NCBI GenBank assembly: GCA_010909165.1
Contig: MU008161.1
Span: 2,108,001-2,172,000, forward strand
Direction of reading: 5' to 3'
Length of the DNA stretch: 64,000 bases
From: Anthoceros angustus
Lineage: Eukaryota; Streptophyta; Anthocerotopsida; Anthocerotales; Anthocerotaceae
Made by a program: the position numbers and the translations under genes. Below the pieces are notes generated by a model. It was not told where the DNA came from. It was given only the letters and a program-made list of their open reading frames with translations, and did no database searches. This document shows positions 19,763 to 28,591 of this stretch, piece by piece; within the stretch, counting starts at the first letter, position 1; every line of letters starts with the position of its first letter.

Positions 19763-22268
19763 CTACTCTATGTAGGGAGTTAGGCGAGCGAGGCGGATGT
19801 CACGTAACAGCAGCCTTGTGAAGAACGCCGTCTCCTCTGGATTAGCCACCCACCTGTGAACAGGAAAGTTGTGAGCTCGAGATCTCGAATAGAAGCATTA
19901 ATCTACACGTCCCTGCACGTAAAGACGACTTACAGGATGGAGCATTTCGACCGTGTAGCAGAATCGTTGCCACTGAGCGTGAATCGGTCGCCGACGTGCA
20001 ATGTTTCATAAGGCTTTTTTCCGAGATATTGCATGAGAGCACCAAGGCCCAGGGACTTGTTGCCTGCAGAACCACAATCAACGACTGAGAAGAAGCAGAA
20101 AATTTGAGGAGGAATCTTACCTGAGACGACTATGGCAGTGTAATGCATGCCCGTAAGCAGAGCAGCTGGTGAGAATAGTAAACCTACCGACGTCGACGAA
20201 CACATCTGCATCAAAAATTCCAACGACAGACAAAAGGGTTACTTCAGGACATGGATGAGGCCGAGAATTGCACTGTTTGTGGTTTCACCGGCTCACCATT
20301 GCCCCCGTTGAACGCACAAAAGGTCAACTTGGAATCCACGAGCTGGACTTGCACAGTCAAGGCTAACTCCTCAAGCACCTGTTGCAAGTAGCACAGGTAA
20401 CCAGCAGCCGAGAGAGTCAGATACAGGAAAGCACTGCTGCAGCAATTCTATGTCGGAGAGAGATACAATGTGGCATTCCCAAACTTCGATTTCAGTCCAC
20501 CTCGTAGATTGTAGGTTCCTTTGGGACCGCTCCTACTGCCTTTGGTTTCCGAACTATTTCCACGGGTAACCTCAAACGGGCTGCAGCTGATCTCAGTGCA
20601 CCCTCCGCATCATCCAGCAATGCCTGCACATCCTCCTCCACCCACGCCAGCATGTCTTTGGACTTCCACAGTTCATCAGGTACAAATTCAAGCCGGTAGT
20701 CGCTGTTAACTCGAAGAAGATAGTTACATTCTCCACCCATGACGTGAAAAAGGCTTGTTATGCTTGGAGACAAGTCAAGATCTTTGAATGCAGCCAGCAA
20801 TCCAGCCAGACGGTCTTCAAACCGTGCCGCATCTCCTGGATACCCTGCCAGCAACTTCAGATTCAAATTAGAAACCTACTGAAGGAGGAAAGTGATCGTT
20901 CTAAGGCCCTATCGACCAATCAGAGCATCATTTTCAAACTATCCTACGCAGAAGAGAGACTACAGCCATCAGTGTAACTATGACAAGAGATCCGTCATGA
21001 GGAAGGGCCCCTGAAGACCAGAGGCCTCTTCTCCGGATACACATGATGTCATCATTTGGCTCCTAGTCTATGCACCTACAGCTTCCTCGTAAAGCACACA
21101 CCAATTCAGAAACGGAAGAAAAAATCACCGGCAGCAGTTACAATTGCCACGTGAGCCCCATGCTGCATAAGCTTGATGATGTGGCCGATCATTTTATTGT
21201 CCCTTCGAATATGGTGACCATCTGCATACACAGTACCATCTGCATCAAAAGTAATCAAAGACAACTTCTCTGCAATGGCATGGACCTGCATCCAAATGAT
21301 TACAGGTTAAAAACAATCTGCATCGACTCAAAGACCACCTACCCACACTAAACAGCCAAACATCTCACTCACCTGTGCTATATTGAGCACATGCCGGATC
21401 TCTGCAAAATTAGGCGGCACATACTTCCGCCGTGACAGCGAGGCAAATTCATCGTACTCCTGCAATGCTTGCACCAAGGGCAGGGTTGTATAGAACCGGC
21501 CCACAGACGGCACAAGTCTACCGAGAGTGCTTCGTTTCGGGTCCTCAAGGTGCTCCCGTATCCACCTTTCCATCTTTTCCATCACCTTCAGCATGATTCC
21601 AAGCCACGCGCTACCATTAGGATCCAGAAAAGCCTTACCAACCACGCATTCGAACTTCAGCATTTCGTACAACACCAGTATACCTGAAACGGAGAATGAG
21701 TGGAGTGCATTGAGATCAGGAACTCGATAAGCCCATCCTGCTCCTTCAGCCTCCCCTTCCGCCGCAACACATGTGCGTCAGCCACGCTGCTGGCTCTCGA
21801 GAGGTGTGCGTCTTCCAAAGCCTCCTTACTCAGCAGCATGTTCCACCGCACGCGCGAGTACTGGTCGCTCCTGCTCCCGCTGGTGCTCGCCTTACCAATG
21901 CCGTCGACATCAGTCTCCCGCTCGCTCTCCTCGTCAGAGCCCGGGGCTGCAGCGCCGGGGCCATCCCTCTGCGCTGCATCCCCAAGCCTGTTGTCCAGAA
22001 CCGCGTCTTCTTTCACACCTCCCCCGCCCTTGCTCCTGCTTCTGCCCCGTTTGGCAGCAGCTTTTCCGGCCTCCAGCTCGCCGTCCGGCCTCTGCGCCGC
22101 GACCTCCTGCTGCGCTGACAGATTGCATCGCCAGCTGCGGCCCAGCCACCCGGGCCTGGCACCCGCCTCGCTCACGAGCTCAGCTCTGCTGATCGCCGGG
22201 CCGCAGGAGGCTGTGGGCAGGGCTGCGGCGGGGATAGCCAGAGGCGCTACGTGACAACAGGCCCCCAT
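19763..22268 (-). CDS. ISN1: ISN1-type IMP-specific 5'-nucleotidase, probable one-base frameshift
   Basis: Deduced minus-strand exons are about 21684-22268, 21373-21683, 21129-21285, 20501-20844, 20297-20378, 20190-20207 (18 nt), 19934-20063 and 19763-19853. Landmarks: the N-terminal block DGLIEFLISMHSTHSPF, GRLVPSVGRFYTTLPL, KYVPPNFAEIRHVLN, the HAD nucleophile motif LITFDADGTVYADG, VAIVTAAGYPGDA, FHVMGGECNYL, FCAFNGGNDVFVDVG, ETLHVGDRFTLSGND and WVANPEET. ISN1 enzymes hydrolyse IMP to inosine. The first exon has a Ser/Arg-rich, possibly plastid-targeting leader; ATGs at 22268 or 22385 are both possible. The frame changes exactly at the exon 1/2 boundary (about 21683) with no room for an intron. 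One extra base there would restore continuity, so this is either an assembly error or a fresh lesion. All other junctions are in phase. Confidence 0.8.
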
Positions 22269-22424
22269 TCTCCAATACATTGTCCAAGCCCAACGTCGCT
22301 GATCGGCGGCCTGATATGTAGCCTGGCCACCCAGCGCCAGGCTTCCCGCCGGCCATTGCGGTCTTGAATTGTATGTTTTCGTCATAAAACCTGTCTAGAA
22401 CCATAAACCCTAAACAGGTCCAGA

Positions 22425-22560
22425 AGAAGAAGAACGGAATTCTATGGACGGAATTTCCGTGATAGGACTTGGTACTGCACAACTTGGTGCCTAAACCTAC
22501 TTGCACCAAGGGCATCCACTGATTCCACTCCCGTTTAGGCACCCCATCTAAAAGGATGCT
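22425..22560 (-). mobile_element. SINE-like dispersed repeat, copy A (5'-truncated)
   Basis: Read on the minus strand it contains ggcacc-taaacggg, then gatgcccttggtgcaagtag, then agtaccaagtcc, then the palindromic signature cacggaaattccgtcca and an (TTC)n-like tail (cttcttcttc at 22420-22430). It shares this order with copies at about 24330, 37752 and 41935. Confidence 0.6.
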
Positions 22561-22969
22561 TAGTACCAGAACCTCTTTCACACCGCACGAAGTTAACCCG
22601 ATGTTTAGTTTGTCCATCAGCGGAAGAGGGGGGGAGGCGGAGAGAGCGGGGATTTGCTGCGATGGGAAACCCGCTTCTCAGGAAGCTTGCGAGTGTGGCG
22701 GAGTGGGTAATCTTGCCTGGGGCGATGGTGGCGGCCTGCATCGCTGCCAGCGGGGATCTGCCGGAGCAGGATCGAACCGCAAAGAAGTCGCAGAAACGCT
22801 AGTGAGGCTTTCGATGGAGTGGGCTAGGGTTTGGTCCGGATTTCTGCCTTTCTTTGTGGCAGGGACTTTGTGTCGTGCATGAGATGGAGAGCCTGCACAG
22901 GTCATCTCAAAAAACCGTATTGGCCCCAGATTCGCCCGACTGAGCATCGGATGAATTGTTGCACAGGTT

Positions 22970-23180
22970 CAGCACGGGATCGGATCCTATGGAAGATTGC
23001 GCAGTTGAGGACGGAATGAGCTCCCATGGATTGTTGCACATCTTGAGGATGGAATTGGATCCTATGGCTTTTTGCACAGTTTAAGGACGGAGTTGGATCC
23101 TATGGCTTTTTGCACAGTTTAACGACGGAATTGGATCCTATGGCTTTTTGCACAGTTTAAGGACGGAATTGGACCCTATG
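22970..23180. repeat. Minisatellite with unit about 50 bp (ttgcacagtttaaggacgga)
   Basis: Four to five units read cctatgg-ctttttgcacagtttaa-ggacggaattggat, with the first two units more diverged. The last unit opens directly into the 227-bp tandem repeat, which begins with the same ggacggaattgga text. Confidence 0.85.
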
Positions 23181-23843
23181 GATTCTTGAATGGGTTGAGC
23201 ACGGCTCTGCTGCTGGAGAACATCTTTTCAAAGGAATCTCGTTATCTTTTTCCCGCAACGTGACATAGGACTGTGGTTTGCAGATTGATACATCGTCGGA
23301 CTTGAAAGACCCTTTCCTTCAATTCCACGTTATTTTCGAAGGTCTGACGTTTTTTCCTTCGCTTCCAGTTGTGCGGTGGTAACGATCGGACGGAATTGGA
23401 CCCTATGGATTCTTGAATGGGTTGAGCACGGCTCTGCTGCTGGAGAACAGCTTTTCAAAGGAATCTCGTTATCTTTTTCCCGCAACGTGACATAGGACTG
23501 TGGTTTGCAGATTGATACATCGTCGGACTTGAAAGACCCTTTCCTTCAATTCCACGTTATTTTCGAAGGTCTGACGTTTTTTCCTTCGCTTCCAGTTGTG
23601 CGGTGGTAACGATCGGACGGAATTGGACCCTATGGATTCTTGAATGGGTTGAGCACGGCTCTGCTGCTGGAGAACAGCTTTTCAAAGGAATCTCGTTATC
23701 TTTTTCCCGCAACGTGACATAGGACTGTGGTTTGCAGATTGATACATCGTCGGACTTGAAAGACCCTTTCCTTCAATTCCACGTTATTTTCGAAGGTCTG
23801 ACGTTTTTTTCCTTCGCTTCCAGTTGTGCGGTAGTAACGATCG
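23161..23843. repeat. Three tandem copies of a 227-bp unit, nearly identical
   Basis: Copies begin at 23161, 23388 and 23615 with ggacggaattggaccctatg and end with the block gttgtgcggt-gtaacgatcg. The period is exactly 227 bp in both steps. Only a few differences are visible, for example aacatc versus aacagc and a one-base change in a T run. The array is therefore recent. No coding potential is conserved across units. Confidence 0.92.
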
Positions 23844-24300
23844 CCTTTTTTTCGCACAGCGAACTCTGCAAATGCCATTCGTTAAAGCCCGGTAGGAACT
23901 AAAGCCAGCGAGACAGTAGCTACTAAAGCGTAAACAGTTGCTTCTTTCAATCCCGTTAATATACCCAAGTTATGGCGGCTCCCCATAAAACTAAAATAAG
24001 TGTGTTTGAAAAAAGAATTTTCCAAGGATCGATTTCCCAAATTCTGTCATATAGTTCCCTTGAAGCATTTTGTGCGCATTGGCAACTCCTTGAATTGTAA
24101 CTCGTCAATATGAACATTACTCCTATTACATCATTTCCATTAACTCTAATAATAAAATATATGATAAAATATTTTTATCTCAAAGTTCGTAGAACTATGA
24201 ATTTTTACCCGTATTTTTGTTCGACGCCCGAGGGCGAACTAGGTGGAAAAAAATCCATAGTTTAGTTCGGCCTCCGACTGCAATGCAAATGATATAAAGC
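23844..24300. other. AT-rich non-genic stretch
   Basis: I see no ORF, tRNA or clear repeat except a T/G-rich run (ttgttgttttgttgttgtg, 24304-24328) that precedes the next SINE-like copy and resembles the (TTG)n ends of the LINE copies. Confidence 0.5.
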
Positions 24301-24329
24301 TGTCGTTGTTTTGTTGTTGTGTTGTTGGT

Positions 24330-24690
24330 AGGGCGTCATCCATGTCCAAATGGCTCAGGCCAGATGGATACACATTTATAAGACCGTCGTGATTAAGCGT
24401 CCTGTACTTAGATCGGTACTTAGATGAGGAGCCTAAAGGGAGTGTATGCCCTTGATGCAAGTAGCTTAGGCAAGATGGATACACATTTATAAGAACGTCG
24501 TGATTAAGCGTCCTGTGCTTAGATCGATACTTAGATGGGGAGCCTAAAGGGAGTGTATGCCCTTGGTGCAAGTAGCTTAGGCACACCATGGTACAAGTTC
24601 TTAAGTACCAAGTGCCAAGTTCTTAAGTACCAAGTGCCATGACGGAAATCCGTCCTTAGTGGACTTAAATATATATTTTTTAAATTCTTC
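24330..24690 (+). mobile_element. SINE-like dispersed repeat, copy B (internally duplicated)
   Basis: Two successive partial copies of the body (cgtcgtgattaagcgtcctg, then gagcctaaagggagtgtatg, then cccttg-tgcaagtagctta) are followed by ttaagtaccaagtgccatg. The element ends in the palindrome gacggaaatccgtc, cttagtggacttaaat and a TTC-rich tail (attcttcttcatc). It has no tRNA-like head that I can recognise. Confidence 0.65.
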
Positions 24691-25316
24691 TTCATCATGT
24701 CAACTCTAACCAAAAATCCAAAAGCCAAAAACAAATCCAAAACCCTAATACATATGGAAAGAGGAGATAGGTGAACCCATTACTAAAGGAGATAAAACAT
24801 ACATATGTAGTACGTATACACCTGTGGCTGGGGTTTGGAAGTCGCTCAGCCTTGGTTTGTTGCCGCCAGAAGTCCTAAGGTACAGCTTGCAACGTTCCTT
24901 CCAGAGCTGCGAGCAGCAAGAAACAGTCCGGAAGGCTCACATCACGTGCCGTGCATGCTCTTGGAACCGGTTTTGCAAGGTGCACAGCCGGCTTCTTACG
25001 TGATGAAGGTATAGGATGTTGCACGGAATGTGGACGAGTCAATAGATCACCGAACGTGGATGCGCAAGTAATAACCCCCCGTGCCTCCGCTGCCGTTTGT
25101 CGTATACCTGGCAAATGATTTTAGAGTGTCATTGGCTGTGTGGTGACATTCTTTCGTTGCTTGTGGAGAGTTTGATCTTGAAAAGGATCCAATGTGCTTG
25201 TCAAGTACAGATTTAGGGAAGTGCGCCTGTGGTATTCAGATCTCGAGTTCCTTGTCGACACGGAGCTGTCTTAGCAGTCATGGCTCGTTTCTGGTAGACG
25301 TTTTCTATCTTGACAA
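24691..25316. other. Non-genic region
   Basis: Unique-looking DNA without a supportable ORF on either strand. Confidence 0.4.
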
Positions 25317-25760
25317 GGGAACCAGTTCATGACATCCAGCGAATCGGAGAAGTCTCGTCTGGTTTTCAAGAGCAACTTCTTGTGATGGCTTTGTCATAGT
25401 TACACTGATGGTTCCAGAATTTCCATTGCAAAAGTCACGCATCTTGTCTTTAGAGTCTTGCCCTAGGGAACCAACTGATGACATCCAGTGAATCGGAGAA
25501 GGCTCATCTGGTTTTCAGGGGCACTTCCTTATGATGGATCTATGTCATAGTTACACTGATGGTTCCAGCATTTTCATCGCAGAAGTCAAGCATCTAGTCA
25601 CTCGGAATTGAGAGGGGACCAACTGATGACAGCTAATGAATCGGAGAAGGCTCGTCTGGTTTTCAGCAGCACTTCCTTATGATGGATCTACGTCATAGTT
25701 ACACTGATGGTCCCAGCCTTTCCATTTCAGCAGCCAAGCAACTCGTTTCGTGGAGTCTTG
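25317..25760. repeat. Three tandem copies of a unit of about 149 bp upstream of the aminotransferase gene
   Basis: Units start near 25317, 25467 and 25615 with the text gga-cca-ctgatgacatcca, then gaatcggagaag-ctcgtctgg, then ttttca, then gtcatagttacactgatggt. The copies are clearly diverged. They lie 0.7-1.1 kb upstream of the aminotransferase start. Confidence 0.85.
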
Positions 25761-25910
25761 CGTTAGGGCAGGCCATGGGATTCCTGCATTGGGGCAGACT
25801 GTGGGAGTCCTGCATTAGGGCAGACCATGGGAGTCCTGCATTAGGGCAGACCATGGGAGTCCAGCATTAGGGCAGACCATGGGAGTCCAGCATTAGGGCA
25901 GACCATCGGA
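25755..25910. repeat. Minisatellite, six units of about 24-27 bp (gcagaccatgggagtcctgc)
   Basis: Six head-to-tail units read attagggcagaccatggg, then agtc-tgc. It is about 0.5 kb upstream of the aminotransferase ATG. The cause is probably replication slippage. Any promoter role is unproven. Confidence 0.9.
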
Positions 25911-26435
25911 CTCGTCGTGCTTTAGAGCAGAACAAGTGGTTGCTTTGTTTGGTTTTGCTGCTAACTCACTGTTCAGTTGTGAGCAAATAGTAAGCATACC
26001 GAATGCATGCGTGTGGCATCAGCGCGCTACATTTTCTGGATCTTCTGTTATTCCAGGATGCAGCTCCTGGTCACGCAGATGAATATGCTGCGGTCATCAA
26101 TCTGGTACAGAAAAAAAATTTCCTTAGTGGAAAATGGTTGTTATTCTGAACAGTGCGGACCCGGTACCAGAATGCAACAAGCCAACTGCATCTGTGACGA
26201 ATGGTTCGAAGCTTCTGGGCGAGTGGTTCAAGGCGCAAGCTTAAATAACTGGCCACATATCTCGCCTGTGTTTCAGCCACAAACTGGGCACCACTTGGCC
26301 TCACCTTGTTCTTCTGTTCTTCCCCTTCCCTTCCCTGTGTTGTGCTTGTGTTCGCGCTTACCTTTGATTTGCGGTGTGCTGTGTGTTGTGATCTAAAGTG
26401 TTCTGTGCTGCTGCGGAGCGGAAGCTGTCGTGGCT

Positions 26436-27845
26436 ATGGCGTCCCAGGTGCACATGGCCGCTCGCTCGGCGGGGGCCTTGGTGAGTGCTCCCCGGGATGG
26501 CGTGTACCGGGCCTTCTCCGGCTTGAAGTCGGTGGTGGGTCTGAGTCGGCGGGCCTTCCAGCCGGCGGTGTTGCTGCGAGCTCAGGAAGCCGGGGAGTCC
26601 CGGGTCCGCATGCAGGCGGTGGCCGCCGAGACGTCTCGCTTCGCCGGTGTGCCCCAGGCCCCCCCGGATCCCATCCTGGGAGTGTCGGAGGCGTTCAAGG
26701 CGGACACCCACCCGGCCAAGCTCAACCTGGGCGTGGGAGCCTACCGGACGGAGGAGCTGCAGCCGTACGTGCTCAAGGTGGTGCGGGATGCGGAGAAGAA
26801 GATGGTGGAGAGCGGGCTGTTCAAGGAGTATCTCCCCATCGAGGGTCTGGCTGCCTTCAACAAGGCGACGGCTGAGCTGCTGCTGGGAGCTGACAATGTC
26901 GCCATCAAGGAGAACCGGGTGGCCACAGTGCAGGGGCTGTCCGGAACCGGATCCCTCCGCCTCGGCGCCGCCTTCATCCAGCGGTACCTGGGGGGAGCCA
27001 AGGTGCTCATCTCGTCTCCCACCTGGGGGAACCATAAGAACATCTTCACCGACGCCGGGGTGCCGTGGTCCGAGTACCGCTACTACGACCCGAAGACGGT
27101 CGGCCTGGACTTCCGGGGGATGATCGACGACATCGCTGCGGCTCCTGCTGGATCCGTCATTCTGCTGCATGGCTGTGCCCACAACCCTACCGGGATCGAC
27201 CCGACCCCGGAGCAGTGGGTGAAGATCGCGGATCTGATCGAAGAGAAGGGGCATCTTCCCTTCTTCGATGTGGCGTACCAGGGGTTTGCCAGCGGGAGCT
27301 TGGACGAGGACGCGGGTTCTGTGAGGTTGTTTGTGGACAGGGGGATTGAGCTGCTGGTGGCGCAGTCTTACAGCAAAAATTTGGGGCTGTATGCGGAAAG
27401 GATCGGGGCCATCAACGCCGTGGTGTCGTCTCCTGATGTGGCCGTGAAGGTGAAGAGCCAGCTGAAGCGGCTGGCCCGACCTATGTACTCGAACCCTCCG
27501 GTGCATGGGGCTCAGATTGTGGCAAGCATTGTCGGGGACCCTGCTCTGTTCGATGAGTGGAGAGGTGAGATGGAGGTGATGGCCGGGAGGATCAAGACTG
27601 TGCGCCAGAAGCTGTTTGACTACCTGTCTGAGAAGGACAAGAGCGGGAAGGACTGGTCGTTTGTGCTGAAGCAGATCGGCATGTTCTCCTTCACCGGCCT
27701 GAACACGGCCCAGAGCGACAACATGACTGACAAGTGGCACATCTACATGACCAAGGACGGCCGAATTTCCCTGGCAGGTCTGAACTTGGCCAAGTGCGAG
27801 TATTTGGCCGACGCCATCATCGACTCCTACCACAACGTGAAGTGA
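26436..27845 (+). CDS. Aspartate aminotransferase, chloroplast-type
   Basis: A single-exon frame of 469 aa (ATG at 26436; the frame extends to a GTG six bases upstream). Residues 1 to about 65 form a Ser/Ala/Arg-rich leader ending near QAVAAETSRFAG, in keeping with a plastid transit peptide. The fold-type I aminotransferase core follows: LNLGVGAYRTEELQPYVL, QGLSGTGSLRLGA, CAHNPTGIDPTPEQW and the pyridoxal-phosphate lysine in QSYSKNLGLYAERIGA (Lys about 314). The enzyme interconverts aspartate plus 2-oxoglutarate with oxaloacetate plus glutamate, in amino-acid and carbon/nitrogen metabolism. The gene is intronless and GC-rich, whereas plant homologues usually have many introns. Minisatellites lie 0.5-1.1 kb upstream. 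Confidence 0.95.
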   Translation: MASQVHMAARSAGALVSAPRDGVYRAFSGLKSVVGLSRRAFQPAVLLRAQEAGESRVRMQAVAAETSRFAGVPQAPPDPILGVSEAFKADTHPAKLNLGVGAYRTEELQPYVLKVVRDAEKKMVESGLFKEYLPIEGLAAFNKATAELLLGADNVAIKENRVATVQGLSGTGSLRLGAAFIQRYLGGAKVLISSPTWGNHKNIFTDAGVPWSEYRYYDPKTVGLDFRGMIDDIAAAPAGSVILLHGCAHNPTGIDPTPEQWVKIADLIEEKGHLPFFDVAYQGFASGSLDEDAGSVRLFVDRGIELLVAQSYSKNLGLYAERIGAINAVVSSPDVAVKVKSQLKRLARPMYSNPPVHGAQIVASIVGDPALFDEWRGEMEVMAGRIKTVRQKLFDYLSEKDKSGKDWSFVLKQIGMFSFTGLNTAQSDNMTDKWHIYMTKDGRISLAGLNLAKCEYLADAIIDSYHNVK

Positions 27846-28591
27846 GCAAGCAAGCCTTGGGCTTCCTCCAGTAGTCGGGGCCGGAGGAGAGCGTGCGTTG
27901 TGCACCAGGTTCCCAGCTCTGTGCGGAATATCTCCCTTGGTAGTCTTAATTTTTTGTTAGCGAAATAGCTCTCTCCAAGGTCTGCTTCACGAGATATGAT
28001 GTTTGCTAGTGCACCTTTTGCTTTTGCGTCTGCCTTTCAGGGTCACAGAAACCTCACTCAGTGACTGGATGAGGCAGATGCTTGGGAAGTGTTGTCTCCC
28101 GCCTGCATCGTGCACCGCAAACGTGAGTTGTCATTGTGGAGTAGTGCATTCCTGGGCATGTTGCGAATTGATCTGTCCACTTGGTCGGAACATTCTTGGA
28201 TGATGAATACCCATATAGAAATAAAAGGTTTCCCTCCCTGAAACTCTTGCATCCGGTGCTTATCGTTCCAGGCCCTGCTTTGTTCTGAAGCTCTCGTCTC
28301 CTTCACGACTTCACGTCACTGCTTAATCACTCCCATCGGCCTCCGTGATACGAAATGAACGGTCTTTGATGAAAGGCAGGTGAACAAAAATCGCAAGTGT
28401 CGTATGAAAGATCAGATTTAGACATCAGCCTTTATGCGAAGTACATCCATGGAAAGATTCCATCTCCGGAAGATGCCACGTAGAAATGCGCACTTGGCAA
28501 GCTTCCAGCGTTGAGGAAATCGCTGAAACCTAGCGATTTTCTTGGCAAGGCTTTTCCTTTCCTGTTGGGTTGTGAATATGAGGGGAATCCG
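27846..28591. other. Intergenic region between aminotransferase and ceramidase
   Basis: Contains the aminotransferase 3' UTR and presumably the ceramidase promoter and 5' UTR. There is no supportable ORF. Confidence 0.5.

Noticed and set aside
26358-27905. 515-codon minus-strand frame opposite the aminotransferase
   Set aside because: Shadow frame produced by strong codon bias of the aminotransferase gene; no family features.
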